Origin: Clostridiales bacterium
GTDB taxonomy: Bacteria > Bacillota > Clostridia > Oscillospirales > Oscillospiraceae
Direction: 5' to 3'
Assembly (NCBI GenBank): GCA_022785125.1
Contig: JALFRA010000043.1
Span: 104,600-168,599 of the forward strand
Length of the DNA: 64,000 bases
Under the pieces are notes generated by a model that had not been told where the DNA came from, did no database searches, and saw only the letters and a list, made by a program, of their open reading frames with translations. Shown here in pieces: positions 40,358-50,061 of the stretch. Numbering within the stretch: the first letter of the stretch is position 1; the number at the start of each line of letters is the position of its first letter. Position numbers and translations under genes: made by a program.

Positions 40358-41272
40358 TCAAAAACCCAAAAACTTCACTTCTGGTTCCAAAGTAATGCCG
40401 GTCTCGCGGAGTACGGTGTTCTGGATCAGCTCCATCAGCCGGCGCACATCGTCGGCGGTGGCCCCACCGCAGTTGACCACAAAGCCGGCGTGCTTTTCCG
40501 ATACCTGAGCCCCCCCCACGCCCACGCCTTTCAGGCCGCACTGCTCAATGAGAGCGGCGGCAAAGTGGCCCTCGGGGCGTTTGAAGGTGCTGCCCGCGCT
40601 GGGCAGGTCCAGGGGCTGCTTGGAACGGCGCTTCTGGGCCAACTCGTCCATTTTGGCTTTGATTGCAGCGGGGTCTCCGGGGGTGAGGGCAAACTCGGCC
40701 TCCAGAATGAGCCATTCCGGATGGTCGGTAAACAGGCTGTGCCGGTAGGTGAGGGCGCACTCCTCCACAGGCAGAGTGATCACGTCGCCGGCCTCGTTGA
40801 GGAAGGTGACGGAGGTGAGCACCTGGACCAGCTCGCCGCCGTAGGCGCCGGCATTCATGGTGACGCCGCCTCCCAGGGTGCCGGGGATGCCGTGGGCAAA
40901 CTCCAGGCCGGTCAGGTCTCTGCCCAGGGCCGCCATGGCCAGCCGGGCTAGAGGAATGCCGCTCTCCGCCCGCAGACGACGGTTTACCTCCCGTACATCA
41001 TCCAGTCCGGAGGTTTTCAGGACAAAACCGTCATACCCCTGATCGGACACCAGCAGGTCGCTGCCGTTGCCCAGAAAGAAGGGGGTGATGTCCAGTTCTC
41101 TGGCCGCCTGGACTGCGGCAATAGCCTCCTTCCGGCTTCTGGGCAGAGCGATCAGTCGGGCTGGACCGCCGATGCGGAAGGTGGTATAGGACGACATAGG
41201 CTCCTGCTCCCGCAGTTCCAGCTGAGGGATGCGGCGGCGCAGTTCCTGGATCAGAGTATCAAAACGGTCCAT
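40358..41272 (-). CDS. murB: UDP-N-acetylenolpyruvoylglucosamine reductase
   Basis: A 304-residue flavoenzyme making UDP-MurNAc for peptidoglycan. FAD-binding motifs are SYTTFRIGGPARLI and GIPGTLGGGVTMNAGAYGG; the substrate motif is AGSTFKRPEGHFAAALIEQCGL. It heads the murB-rapZ-yvcK-whiA-dnaE-cls run. A TATAAT box on the minus strand (ATTATA, about 41301-41306) may be the operon promoter. Confidence 0.96.
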   Translation of the reverse strand: MDRFDTLIQELRRRIPQLELREQEPMSSYTTFRIGGPARLIALPRSRKEAIAAVQAARELDITPFFLGNGSDLLVSDQGYDGFVLKTSGLDDVREVNRRLRAESGIPLARLAMAALGRDLTGLEFAHGIPGTLGGGVTMNAGAYGGELVQVLTSVTFLNEAGDVITLPVEECALTYRHSLFTDHPEWLILEAEFALTPGDPAAIKAKMDELAQKRRSKQPLDLPSAGSTFKRPEGHFAAALIEQCGLKGVGVGGAQVSEKHAGFVVNCGGATADDVRRLMELIQNTVLRETGITLEPEVKFLGF

Positions 41273-41335
41273 AGGGGCCTCCTTACAGTGTTGCGTACTG
41301 GTATTATATCAAAAACAGGGGGAAATTAGAAGTTC

Positions 41336-42085
41336 TTATCCCAGACCGAAAGCTTCAAATTGCTCCTTGCTGCCTCGAAATACGTTTAGATCAATGAGGG
41401 GCTGAGCGCCGGTGTAGCCCTCCAGTTTTGCGGAATGGGAGTACTGCCAAAAATGCCACCGGGGCACCAGCGGGAACACTGTGGGACTGGAACACCATAC
41501 CGGATAATCGGCGTATTTGGCGTCGGTGAGGTAGCTGTAGTAGGAGCGGTAGGTCACATAGAGAATGGGCTTGACCCCATAGTGCGCCTCCAGCCGTGCC
41601 AGCAGAGGGTCCAGAATGCTCTGGACCTGGGCCTTCTCCGGCGGATTCTCCAGGTATTCACCGTAAAATTCAATATCCACCACCGGAGGCAATGTCCCCT
41701 CGGTGACCGGGACCATGGAAATAAAGTTGTCAGCCTGGGTCTCGCCGGGACTGTCATAGCTGAGGAAGTGGTAGGCGCCGGGCCGGACTCCGGCCTTCAG
41801 GGAACCGTTCCAGTTGGAGGCAAACTGCTTGTCCTGAAGGAGGGAGCCTTCCGTAGCCTTGATAAAGGCAAAATCCACACCCTGGCGTGCCAGGGCGTGC
41901 CAGTCCACCGTCCCCTGATAGGAGGATACGTCCACACCAAATACCTCCCACTGGTCCGGATTGGATTCGTGGGAGTACAGAATCAGCCCGCGCCAGCGCA
42001 GGAAGAAAAAGCCCAGCAGGAGGATTGCTCCCACCAGAAGAAGGATCAATATTGTACGCCGCAGGATGCGGAAAACTCGTCTCAA
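41336..42085 (-). CDS. Membrane-anchored GH25 lysozyme-like muramidase
   Basis: A 249-residue protein with an N-terminal signal anchor (TILILLLVGAILLLGFFFL) and a GH25 domain: FGVDVSSYQGTVDWHALARQ, FAFIKATEGS, and the DXE pair in PPVVDIEFYG. GH25 enzymes cut MurNAc-GlcNAc bonds. The frame can only start at TTG, preceded by GGTGATGC. Same strand as murB with a 63-base gap. Confidence 0.9.
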   Translation of the reverse strand: MRRVFRILRRTILILLLVGAILLLGFFFLRWRGLILYSHESNPDQWEVFGVDVSSYQGTVDWHALARQGVDFAFIKATEGSLLQDKQFASNWNGSLKAGVRPGAYHFLSYDSPGETQADNFISMVPVTEGTLPPVVDIEFYGEYLENPPEKAQVQSILDPLLARLEAHYGVKPILYVTYRSYYSYLTDAKYADYPVWCSSPTVFPLVPRWHFWQYSHSAKLEGYTGAQPLIDLNVFRGSKEQFEAFGLG

Positions 42086-42159
42086 AAAGCATCACCAAAC
42101 AGGATAGGGATTCAATAGACAATATGATACCCGGATGCGGGGGAAAAGGCAAGCAAAAA

Positions 42160-42193
42160 CCAGCGGGATACCGCCTATGCAGTATCCCGCTGG
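42160..42193 (-). terminator. Terminator of brnQ
   Basis: A 12-bp stem CCAGCGGGATAC/GTATCCCGCTGG, followed on the minus strand by TTTTTGCTTG, eight bases past the brnQ stop. Confidence 0.8.
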
Positions 42194-42200
42194 AGTAGAA

Positions 42201-43490
42201 TCAGCGCTTTTTGATGGATAGGAGCAGACCAAGCAGGATGCCCACAACGGCGGGGAGCACCCAGCCAAGACCCATGGAGGCCAGAGGCACATAGGTCAGG
42301 AAGGAGAGGGGAAGGCCGATGCCCTGGAGGGCATAGAACAGGCTGGCCACGCCGGCAAAGAGAATGGCCACCGGATAGACCATCCGCCGCCCTTCCAGCC
42401 AGCGCTGGAAGAAGGACAGGGCGATGAGCACGATAGCCATAGGGTAGAGTACCCCCAGAACAGGAGCCGACACGGAAATGATCTGAGCCAGACCGGCATT
42501 GGAGATCACCATGCTGACCACAGCGAACAGAATCGCCCAGCCCCGGTAGCTGAGACGGGGGAAGAGCTTGTGGAAGAACTCGCCGCAGGAGCTGATCAGG
42601 CCAACGCACACATTGAAGCAGGCGATGATGAAGATGGCGGCCAGCAGGGCGTTGCCCAGAGGGCCAAACAGCAGGCCCACCACATTGGTGAGGGCGGCGG
42701 CGCCGTCGGTGGGGTTGGGGACTGCGCCGCCGGACAGAGCACCGATGTGAGACAGCATGGCATAGACCACCAGCAGCATGGCCCCGGCGATAAAGCCGGA
42801 ACGGATGGTGCCCTTGATTACGGCTTTGTCCTCGCTGACTCCCCTGGCCTGGATATTGACTGCGATCACAATACCAAAGGCCAGCGCGGCAATGGTATCC
42901 ATGGTCTGGTAGCCCTCCAGGAAACCCTTGACCACCGGGTGGGTCACATAGTCGCCGGAGGCGGCTCCATAGCCGGACAGAGGGTTGACCAGACAGCCTG
43001 CAAAGGTGACCACGATGAGGACCACCAGAATGGGGCAGAGGATCTTGCCCAGCCGGTCGGTGAGCTTTTCCGGCCGCAGGGCAATGACCAGAGCGGCGGC
43101 AAAGAACACCAGGGAATAGATCAGCCGGAAGAGGGACAGAGGAGCGTCCGGTCCCGCAAAGGGAGGCACAGCCATCTCAAAGGAGGTGGTGGCGGTGCGA
43201 GGGATGGCCAGGCAGGGGCCGATGGCCAGATAGGCGGCGATGGTAAAGGCCTTGGAAAAGAGAGGGTGGACCCGGCTGCACAGGGTATCCAGACCTCCGG
43301 CGCGGGCCACTGCCACCACGCCCAGCACCGGCAGACCCACGGCGCTGACGGCCAGACCCAGAAATGCGGGCCAGGTAGCGGTGCCTGCCTGGGCGGCAAT
43401 GCCGGGCGGGAAAATCAGATTACCTGCTCCGAAAAACATGGAGAACAGTGTGAGGCCCACGAGAAGCAGGCTCTTGCCCTTAAGCTGCAT
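42201..43490 (-). CDS. brnQ: Branched-chain amino acid:cation symporter
   Basis: A 429-residue LIV-II family carrier with about 12 hydrophobic helices; the family opening LLLVGLTLFSMFFGAGNLIF is clear, as is GYQTMDTIAALAFGIVI. It imports Leu, Ile and Val with Na+ or H+. The start is the ATG at LKGKSL with AGAGAGGA upstream; the 38-codon upstream extension is unsupported. A small CGGGCT/AGCCCG hairpin lies in the leader, and no T-box is visible. Confidence 0.94.
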   Translation of the reverse strand: MQLKGKSLLLVGLTLFSMFFGAGNLIFPPGIAAQAGTATWPAFLGLAVSAVGLPVLGVVAVARAGGLDTLCSRVHPLFSKAFTIAAYLAIGPCLAIPRTATTSFEMAVPPFAGPDAPLSLFRLIYSLVFFAAALVIALRPEKLTDRLGKILCPILVVLIVVTFAGCLVNPLSGYGAASGDYVTHPVVKGFLEGYQTMDTIAALAFGIVIAVNIQARGVSEDKAVIKGTIRSGFIAGAMLLVVYAMLSHIGALSGGAVPNPTDGAAALTNVVGLLFGPLGNALLAAIFIIACFNVCVGLISSCGEFFHKLFPRLSYRGWAILFAVVSMVISNAGLAQIISVSAPVLGVLYPMAIVLIALSFFQRWLEGRRMVYPVAILFAGVASLFYALQGIGLPLSFLTYVPLASMGLGWVLPAVVGILLGLLLSIKKR

Positions 43491-43550
43491 AAAATCCTCT
43501 CTTTCTGAATAAACGGGCTGACAGCCCGGGTGTTGGTTTGGCATGGAAGT

Positions 43551-43587
43551 AAAAACAGCGGCATACCAGTGGTATGCCGCTGTTTTT
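43551..43587 (-). terminator. Terminator of the ferredoxin gene
   Basis: A 17-bp perfect stem AAAAACAGCGGCATACC with loop AGT and T-rich right arms on both strands, between the ferredoxin stop and the brnQ leader. Confidence 0.85.
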
Positions 43588-43604
43588 CTTTCGCAGTGCG
43601 TCAA

Positions 43605-43775
43605 TTAGCCCTGGGAAATAGCACCCGTGGGGCAGGTGTCGGCACAAGTACCGCAATCGATGCAGGAACCGGCGTCGATCACGTAGTGGTCATCGCCCTG
43701 AGCAATAGCACCGACGGGGCAAGCGCCCTCGCAAGCGCCGCAGCTCACGCAAGCGTCGCTGATGACATAGGCCAT
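43605..43775 (-). CDS. 2[4Fe-4S] ferredoxin
   Basis: A 56-residue clostridial-type ferredoxin. Two CxxCxxCxxxCP motifs are complete: CVSCGACEGACP and CIDCGTCADTCP. It carries low-potential electrons for anaerobic metabolism. The start is the ATG preceded by GGAGGTG. Monocistronic. Confidence 0.96.
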   Translation of the reverse strand: MAYVISDACVSCGACEGACPVGAIAQGDDHYVIDAGSCIDCGTCADTCPTGAISQG

Positions 43776-43919
43776 TGGATACACCTCCAAACTTCAAAGC
43801 TAACGATATTGTATCATAACTTTTCAAAATTGCAATGCTAAAATGTGCGTACCATGGGTATATTTTTTTCTGGCGGGAAAAATGATAACTGCGATACGCA
43901 GCCGGAAGGGAGCGATCGG

Positions 43920-44111
43920 ATGGAAAAGACATCGATGTTCCGCATGGAAGCGGCAGGGGACTTGACCCCTGAGCTGAACGGGGCTCCGTGCAGCGGGGCT
44001 CATCCGCACAGAACAAAGGAAAAGGGGCGTGGCACAAAGAATGAAGCCCGTCAAGAAGAAGCACAGGCTTTTTCCCTGGAGAAAGGGATGGCGAAGCGCC
44101 GGCATGAATGA
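43920..44111 (+). CDS. Small ORF overlapping the clpC start
   Basis: A 63-codon frame with a good ribosome site (GGAAGGGAG) whose stop overlaps the clpC ATG by eight bases. It is hydrophilic and rich in Glu, Lys and Arg (begins MEKTSMFRMEAAGDLTPELN). No family is recognised, and it is not McsA, which often precedes clpC. It may be a translational coupling leader for clpC, whose own ribosome site is weak. Confidence 0.35.
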   Translation: MEKTSMFRMEAAGDLTPELNGAPCSGAHPHRTKEKGRGTKNEARQEEAQAFSLEKGMAKRRHE

Positions 44112-46593
44112 GACCCGGTTTACCCAGCGTGCTCAGGCTGCTCTCCGGCTGGCTCAGGAGAGCGCGGCGGAACTGGGCCACGGTTATGTGGGCAGCGAGC
44201 ATCTGCTGCTGGGTCTGGCCAGAGAGGGCAGAGGAGTGGCTTCCAAAGTGCTCCAGGCCGCTGGTTTGGAGTCGGAGAATCTGAAGGAGATGGTGGCCCA
44301 GCTGGTGGGGGTGGGTACGCCGGGGGGCGCCCCATCCCAGGGGCTTACCCCGCGATGCAAAAAGATCATTGAGCTCTCCCTCACCGAGGCGGTGCGGCTG
44401 GGCCACCAGTATGTGGGCACGGAGCACCTGCTGCTGGGCATCCTGCGGGAGGGGGACGGCGTGGCGGTGCGGGTGCTGGACGCCGCTGGGGTGGAACCCC
44501 GCCGGCTGCGGAGCGACCTGTCCTCTGCTATGGGAGGGGAGGCCCCTCCGCCCGCCTTTCGGGGGAGCGGCAAACCCCGTACCGAGCGGGACTACCCAGG
44601 AGAATCCAAGGTGCTGGAGCAGTTTGCCCGGGATCTGACCCGAATGGCCGCCGGCGGCCAGTTGGACCCGGTGGTGGGGCGGGACAAGGAGATCCGGCGG
44701 GTGATCCAGATCCTGTCCCGGCGGCAGAAGAACAACCCTGCCCTCATCGGGGAGCCCGGCGTGGGCAAGACGGCGGTGGCGGAAGGGCTGGCCCGGATGA
44801 TGGCTGCCGGAGAGGTGCCGGAGGAATTGCAGCGTAAGCGGCTCATCTCCCTGGACCTGTCCGCCATGGTGGCAGGTACCAAATACCGGGGTGAGTTTGA
44901 GGAACGGGTCAAAAACGTTATGTCCGAAGTGCGGCGGGTGGGGGATGTGATCCTCTTCATTGACGAGCTCCATAATATCGTGGGCGCGGGCTCAGCCGAG
45001 GGCGCCATCGACGCGGCCAATATCATCAAGCCCGCTCTGGGCCGGGGGGAGATCCAGGTCATCGGCGCCACCACAACCGAGGAGTACCGCAAATATATTG
45101 AGAAGGACGCCGCGCTGGAGCGGCGGTTTCAACCAGTGGTAGTGGGCGAACCTGATCAGGAGACGGCTGAGGCCATCCTTTTTGGCCTGCGGGACCGCTA
45201 CGAGGCCCATCATCGTATCACCATCAGCGACGGGGCCATCACCGCTGCCGTGGCCCTGTCCAGCCGGTATATCGGGGATCGCCGCCTGCCTGACAAGGCC
45301 ATCGACCTGATGGATGAAGCGGCGGCCCGGGTACGGCTGGACCGGCTGGCAGCGCCCCCCGATCTGCGGGAGCTGGAGAACAAGGTGGCCCGGGCCAGGG
45401 GGGAGAAGGAGGAGGCCATCCGCAGCCAGGACTTTGAGAAGGCCGCCATGCTGCGGGATGCGGAGGAGGATTTCCGCCGGGAGCTGGACCAACAGAAGGC
45501 CCTGTGGCGGGCAGGCCAGAATACCGGCGCTGTGAGCGCCGAGGATGTGGCGGCGGTGGTGTCGGGGTGGACTGGCATCCCGGTCACTACTCTGACCCAG
45601 GCTGAGAGCGATCGCTTGCTCAGGCTGGAGGAGGACCTCCACCGCCGGGTGGTGGGACAGGAGGAGGCCGTCAAGGCGGTGGCCCGGGCGGTACGCCGGG
45701 GGCGGGTGGGCTTGAAGGAGCCAGAGCGGCCCACCGGCTGCTTTCTGTTCCTGGGCCCCACCGGCGTGGGCAAGACCGAGCTGAGCCGTGCCCTGGCAGG
45801 GGCTCTCTTTGGAAGCGAGGAAGCCCTGTTCCGATTTGATATGTCGGAATATATGGAGAAGCACGCTATCTCCCGGCTCATCGGCTCCCCGCCGGGCTAT
45901 GTGGGCCATGAGGAGGGGGGACAACTCACGGAGAAGGTGCGGCGGCGGCCCTACTGTGTGGTGCTCTTTGATGAGATCGAGAAGGCGCATCCCGATGTGT
46001 GGGGCATCCTGCTCCAGATCATGGAGGATGGAGTGGTGACCGACTCTCAGGGCCGTAAAGCCGACTTCCGCAACGCTGTGGTGGTGCTCACCTCCAACGT
46101 AGGTGCGGCCAAGATTACCACGAAAGGCAGCAAACTGGGCTTTTCCGCCGCCGAGCACCGGGACGGGGAGACCCGGACGCCGGAAGAGCTGCGCAGCGCG
46201 GTGCTGGAGGATTTGAAAAAGGTGTTTCGGCCGGAATTTCTCAACCGTCTGGACGAGACCATTGTCTTTACCCAGCTGGGCCGCAGTGAGATCAAAGCCA
46301 TTGCCCGCCGCCTGCTCTCCCGGGTGGGGGAGCGGCTTAAGGCTCTTGGAGTTACCCTGACTTGGACCGACGAGGCCCTGGATGTTCTGGCACAGCTGGG
46401 GTTCGACCCGGACTACGGAGCACGGCCTCTGCGCAGGACCATCCGCGCCCGGGTAGAGGACCCCGCGGCGGAGCTGCTGCTGGGAGGTAAGGCGGTCCGG
46501 GGCGATACCCTGGTAGTGGACCGGGCGGGAGAGACGCTGACGCTGCGGAAACAAGAAATGGAAAAGGAGAAGAAACCATGCGAAAACAACTGA
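44104..46593 (+). CDS. clpC: ClpC-type AAA+ ATPase
   Basis: An 829-residue Hsp100 unfoldase that feeds ClpP. Two N-terminal Clp repeats ([18 protein letters not shown] and [18 protein letters not shown]), first nucleotide domain with [15 protein letters not shown] (about residue 216), a UVR-like middle segment ([19 protein letters not shown]), second nucleotide domain with [15 protein letters not shown] (about 552) and [10 protein letters not shown]. The start is taken where the Clp repeat begins; GTG at 44029 and ATG at 44041 are alternatives. ctsR, mcsA and mcsB are not next to it. Confidence 0.93.
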   Translation: MNETRFTQRAQAALRLAQESAAELGHGYVGSEHLLLGLAREGRGVASKVLQAAGLESENLKEMVAQLVGVGTPGGAPSQGLTPRCKKIIELSLTEAVRLGHQYVGTEHLLLGILREGDGVAVRVLDAAGVEPRRLRSDLSSAMGGEAPPPAFRGSGKPRTERDYPGESKVLEQFARDLTRMAAGGQLDPVVGRDKEIRRVIQILSRRQKNNPALIGEPGVGKTAVAEGLARMMAAGEVPEELQRKRLISLDLSAMVAGTKYRGEFEERVKNVMSEVRRVGDVILFIDELHNIVGAGSAEGAIDAANIIKPALGRGEIQVIGATTTEEYRKYIEKDAALERRFQPVVVGEPDQETAEAILFGLRDRYEAHHRITISDGAITAAVALSSRYIGDRRLPDKAIDLMDEAAARVRLDRLAAPPDLRELENKVARARGEKEEAIRSQDFEKAAMLRDAEEDFRRELDQQKALWRAGQNTGAVSAEDVAAVVSGWTGIPVTTLTQAESDRLLRLEEDLHRRVVGQEEAVKAVARAVRRGRVGLKEPERPTGCFLFLGPTGVGKTELSRALAGALFGSEEALFRFDMSEYMEKHAISRLIGSPPGYVGHEEGGQLTEKVRRRPYCVVLFDEIEKAHPDVWGILLQIMEDGVVTDSQGRKADFRNAVVVLTSNVGAAKITTKGSKLGFSAAEHRDGETRTPEELRSAVLEDLKKVFRPEFLNRLDETIVFTQLGRSEIKAIARRLLSRVGERLKALGVTLTWTDEALDVLAQLGFDPDYGARPLRRTIRARVEDPAAELLLGGKAVRGDTLVVDRAGETLTLRKQEMEKEKKPCENN

Positions 46594-47093
46594 TGCTCCC
46601 TCTGGCGATTTTGCTGCTTCTGCTGGCTGGCTGCGGAGAGAAGATGAAGGAGCCAAAGATGCTGACAGCGGAGGAGCGAACAGAACTCTATCAGACCGCG
46701 ATTGAAAACGCCCGGGATGCGGAAATGAACGAGGCCGTGCCGGTGGTAACCTCGGGAGAGGAGGAACTGGCCCCCGCCATCTTTGGCCTGATTGGAGTCA
46801 CTGAGGAGGACATGACCGCCTATGCCATCGCGGTATCGCCCATGAACGTGAAGGCCTATGGTATTGCGGCCATCCTGCCCGCTGAAGGACGGGAGGCTGC
46901 GGTGGTGGACGGACTGCAGGCTTTTATCGACCGGCAGAAGAGCAACTTCCAGACTTACCTGGCCGACCAGTATGCCATTGCGGAAAAGGCCGGGCTGGAG
47001 ACCCTGGAGGACGGCACGGTTCTGATGGTTATGTGTGAGGATTCGGACCAGGTGCTGAAGAATATCAAAACGGCCATAGAAGCCGGCACCTGA
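46578..47093 (+). CDS. DUF4358-type lipoprotein
   Basis: A 171-residue secreted lipoprotein: the signal [15 protein letters not shown] ends with a lipobox LLAGC. The remainder (APAIFGLIGVTEEDMTAYAI and MNVKAYGIAAILPAEGRE) resembles DUF4358 proteins. It overlaps the clpC 3' end by 16 bases with an AAAAGGAGA site inside clpC, so the two are co-translated. Function unknown. Confidence 0.75.
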   Translation: MRKQLMLPLAILLLLLAGCGEKMKEPKMLTAEERTELYQTAIENARDAEMNEAVPVVTSGEEELAPAIFGLIGVTEEDMTAYAIAVSPMNVKAYGIAAILPAEGREAAVVDGLQAFIDRQKSNFQTYLADQYAIAEKAGLETLEDGTVLMVMCEDSDQVLKNIKTAIEAGT

Positions 47094-47104
47094 TCAGCGA
47101 GCAG

Positions 47105-47144
47105 CCCTTGAAAGCCACGGCTTTCAAGGGTTGCGGCTTTTTCG
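47105..47144 (+). terminator. Terminator of the clpC-lipoprotein unit
   Basis: CCCTTGAAAGCC/GGCTTTCAAGGG stem followed by TTGCGGCTTTTT, 11 bases past the lipoprotein stop. Confidence 0.75.
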
Positions 47145-47195
47145 GGGATGTAATATAATAGGAGCGTCCGTAATCAATGAAGTGGAGGCCTGTTT

Positions 47196-48674
47196 ATGCA
47201 AGCAAGAGCCAGCGGGATCCTGCTTCCCGTATTCTCCCTGCCGGGGCCTTACGGCATCGGCACGCTGGGCAAGCCGGCCCGGCAGTTTATTGACTTTTTG
47301 GAGGCCGGAGGCCAGAAATTCTGGCAGATCCTGCCCCTTGTGCCGCCGGGCGGGGGTAATTCTCCCTATATGTCTCCCTCTTCTTTTGCCGGTAATCCCC
47401 TGTTTCTGGATCTGGATGAGCTGGCGGAGAAAGCTTTGCTGACCCAGGATGAACTGCGCTCCGCCTGCCGGGACAACCCGGACCGGGTGGATTATGCCTG
47501 GCTCCATGAGACGCGGCTTCCCCTTCTGCGGAAGGCCTTTGAGCGGGGTAGGGCGAAGTATGCTCCCCAACTGGAGCAGTTTGAAGCTCAGGAGGCGGAC
47601 TGGCTGCCCGACTACGCCCTCTTTATGGCACTGAAGGAGTACTTTGGTGGTAAGGAACTGGCCGATTGGCCTGACGAAGTTCGTCTGCGTCAGCCTGCTG
47701 CAATGGCTCAATGCCGGGAAGAGCTGGCGGAGGAGTGTGCTTTCCAGGTTTTTCTGCAGTATCTGTTTTTCCGGCAGTGGAGGGCGGTCAAAACCTACGC
47801 CAATGCCAAAGGCATCTCCATCATCGGAGATCTGCCCATCTATGTTTCCCCCGACAGCGCCGAAGTATGGGGCAATCCGGAGCTCTTCCAGCTGAAAAAG
47901 GATATGCGCCCCTCCGGCGTGGCCGGTGTGCCGCCGGATGCCTTCTCCGACAAGGGCCAGCACTGGGGCAACCCCCTGTATGACTGGGATTACCATAAAA
48001 AGACTGGTTTTGCCTGGTGGAAGCGCCGTGGAGCCCATATGGCCAGACTGTACGACGTGGTGCGTATCGATCATTTCCGGGCCTTCCATACCTACTGGTC
48101 CATCCCCGAGGGTGCCAAGGACGCCCGGGAGGGGCACTGGGAGAAGGGGCCGGGCAACGACCTGCTGGACGTGCTGAAAAACGTGCCCGGCCTGGCCCTC
48201 ATTGCTGAGGATCTGGGGGACCTGGATGCCGACGCCCTGGCTTATATCGCCCAGAGCGGCCTGCCCGGCATGAAGGTGCTGGTCTACGCCTTTGATCCGG
48301 TGGGGGAGAGCGCCTATCTGCCCCACAACTGCCCCCGGGACGCGGTGATGTATACCGGCACCCACGACACTCCCACCTTTGTCCAGTGGCTATTTACCGA
48401 GGCCAACCCGGACGAGCGGCAGTACGCCTTCGATTACCTGCGCCTGCGGGAGGATGAGGGCTTCGGCTGGGGTGCGGTGTGCGGGGCCTGGATGTCCCCC
48501 TGCCGTCTGGCCATCGCTCCCTTCCAGGATCTGCTGGGCCTGGGCGGGGACGCCCGGGTCAACGCCCCCGGCACCCTGGGGGACCAGAACTGGTCCTGGC
48601 GGGTGCGTGCAGACGCGCTTAACCCCACAGTATCCGGAAAACTGGCCAGAATTACCCGTACTTACCGGAGATAA
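47196..48674 (+). CDS. malQ: 4-alpha-glucanotransferase
   Basis: A 492-residue GH77 amylomaltase that rearranges alpha-1,4-glucans. Family motifs are ASGILLPVFSLPGPYGIGTLG, the nucleophile region VVRIDHFRAFHTYW, the acid/base Glu in LALIAEDLG, and VMYTGTHDTPT. It acts with glgX in glycogen or maltodextrin use. Monocistronic with a terminator. Confidence 0.96.
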   Translation: MQARASGILLPVFSLPGPYGIGTLGKPARQFIDFLEAGGQKFWQILPLVPPGGGNSPYMSPSSFAGNPLFLDLDELAEKALLTQDELRSACRDNPDRVDYAWLHETRLPLLRKAFERGRAKYAPQLEQFEAQEADWLPDYALFMALKEYFGGKELADWPDEVRLRQPAAMAQCREELAEECAFQVFLQYLFFRQWRAVKTYANAKGISIIGDLPIYVSPDSAEVWGNPELFQLKKDMRPSGVAGVPPDAFSDKGQHWGNPLYDWDYHKKTGFAWWKRRGAHMARLYDVVRIDHFRAFHTYWSIPEGAKDAREGHWEKGPGNDLLDVLKNVPGLALIAEDLGDLDADALAYIAQSGLPGMKVLVYAFDPVGESAYLPHNCPRDAVMYTGTHDTPTFVQWLFTEANPDERQYAFDYLRLREDEGFGWGAVCGAWMSPCRLAIAPFQDLLGLGGDARVNAPGTLGDQNWSWRVRADALNPTVSGKLARITRTYRR

Positions 48675-48677
48675 ACG

Positions 48678-48716
48678 ACAGCCCGCCCTGCCGCAGATGC
48701 GGCGGGGCGGGCTGTT
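48678..48716. terminator. Terminator between malQ and the DUF1700 gene
   Basis: ACAGCCCGCCC/GGGCGGGCTGT stem with an inner CCGC/GCGG hairpin, then TTTGTT, four bases past the malQ stop. Confidence 0.8.
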
Positions 48717-48726
48717 TGTTATCGCG

Positions 48727-49719
48727 CTATTTGGCCTGGGCGGTGGGGATCCGGCTGAACTGCAGGCTGACGTTGCCCATACCGCTGGTCAGGGACAGCT
48801 TGTGTTTTCCTTCGCCGCCGCTGACAGTGTAGGGTTGGGTCGTTTCCCCGTTAAGCCGGATGGTGCCGCTGCTGGCGGTCAGATCCCAGGTGTAATCCTC
48901 CTGGCTGCCGGCCAGATCCAGGGTTATGTTACCCATGCCGGTGGTCAGCGCGGTTTCCTCCACCGGAGCGGACACGGATAGATTGCCCATGCCGCACTCA
49001 GCCCGCAGACGGCCTTTTACGGCACAGTCGTCCCAGGTGAGATTGCCCATGCCCAGCGACAGGTCGGCCCGCTCCAGGATCGTTCCGGTGGGAACGGTGA
49101 CCAGGACCCGCACATCGGGAGAACTTTCGCCGGAGGCGATGTTGTCCGATGTACTCCAGACAGAAAGGGTATCGCCGTCCTGACTGTACTTCAATTCCTG
49201 AGAGGCGTCATACCGGCTGTCCCACCCCCGGTTGATCAGACGCAGATGCCACTGGTCGCCTTCCTCCACCTGAATGTTGCCCAGGCCGATCGCAATGTCC
49301 AGCTTTGAGAAGGGTTCCACTTCGCCCTCCCAATCCTCCTGAACGGCAGGAGTTTGGACGGCGCTTCCCGTTTGGCCGGGCAGAAGGACCGGAACGGAGG
49401 TCTGCGGGCGGAACAAGAGAGCGTAGAGGAGAAGGGCTAGAATGGCGGCTCCAACAATCACCAGGACTGGCAGAAAAATCTGGCTTTTTTGCCTGCCGGG
49501 TTGGGGCGTGGGTATCTCTTTGGGCGGCTCGTTCCGATCTTTCAGCACCTGCTCCGCCACCGAGGCGGGGGAGCCCAGACGCTCTGCAACGGTCTCCTCA
49601 TCCTCTTCGGAATCGGCAAAATAGGCTTCATAGTAGGAGAGCACGTCGTCCAGTTCCTCCGGCGGCAGCTTGCCCGCCAGAATGTCACGCAGTTCTTTTG
49701 AAAATTCTGCCTTATTCAT
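48727..49719 (-). CDS. DUF1700-DUF4097 membrane protein
   Basis: A 330-residue protein. The N-terminal DUF1700 part (ELRDILAGKLPPEELDDVLSYYEAYFADSE) is cytoplasmic, one helix follows (IFLPVLVIVGAAILALLLYALLF), and the outer part is a DUF4097 beta-helix with regular repeats of the SLGMGNLTW and SGMGNVSL type. The start is set by GGAGGAGGACC and overlaps the padR stop by eight bases. PadR-DUF1700-DUF4097 sets respond to envelope or drug stress in Firmicutes; the ligand is unknown. Confidence 0.85.
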   Translation of the reverse strand: MNKAEFSKELRDILAGKLPPEELDDVLSYYEAYFADSEEDEETVAERLGSPASVAEQVLKDRNEPPKEIPTPQPGRQKSQIFLPVLVIVGAAILALLLYALLFRPQTSVPVLLPGQTGSAVQTPAVQEDWEGEVEPFSKLDIAIGLGNIQVEEGDQWHLRLINRGWDSRYDASQELKYSQDGDTLSVWSTSDNIASGESSPDVRVLVTVPTGTILERADLSLGMGNLTWDDCAVKGRLRAECGMGNLSVSAPVEETALTTGMGNITLDLAGSQEDYTWDLTASSGTIRLNGETTQPYTVSGGEGKHKLSLTSGMGNVSLQFSRIPTAQAK

Positions 49720-50038
49720 GGTCCTCCTCCTTTTTCTCCAGCAGAAGCGCCTCGATCTGGCTCCGGTAGCGTATCCACTCCTCTCGATAACCGGACAACA
49801 GCGCCTGGCCGGCAGGTGTGATGGCGTAGTAGCGCCGGTTCCGGCCCTGAAAGGGTTTATCATAGACGGTGAGGCAGCCGCTCTGCTGCAGACGCCTCAA
49901 AACGGGATAGAGCGTGGACTCCGACAACTCCACCTGCTCCTTCATGCGCTGGGTCAGACGGTAGCCGTAGGTGTCTCCCTCAGCCAGTACTGCCAGCACA
50001 CAGGCGTCCAGCAGGGGAGCGCCCAGTGGAAAGATCAT
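49712..50038 (-). CDS. PadR-family transcriptional regulator
   Basis: A 108-residue winged-helix repressor: DACVLAVLAEGDTYGYRLTQ, SESTLYPVLRRLQQSG and YYAITPAGQALLSGYREEW. The start is the ATG after AAGGGGGTC; the upstream extension has no ribosome site. It is coupled to the DUF1700 gene. A perfect 10-bp inverted repeat covers its promoter, which points to autorepression. Confidence 0.92.
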   Translation of the reverse strand: MIFPLGAPLLDACVLAVLAEGDTYGYRLTQRMKEQVELSESTLYPVLRRLQQSGCLTVYDKPFQGRNRRYYAITPAGQALLSGYREEWIRYRSQIEALLLEKKEEDHE

Positions 50039-50061
50039 GGCCAGACCCCCTTTCTGTTTGG

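Noticed and set aside
42085..42200. T-box or amino-acid leader around brnQ
   Set aside because: The hairpin there is a terminator on the brnQ 3' side, and the 5' leader near 43500 has only a small hairpin without T-box motifs.
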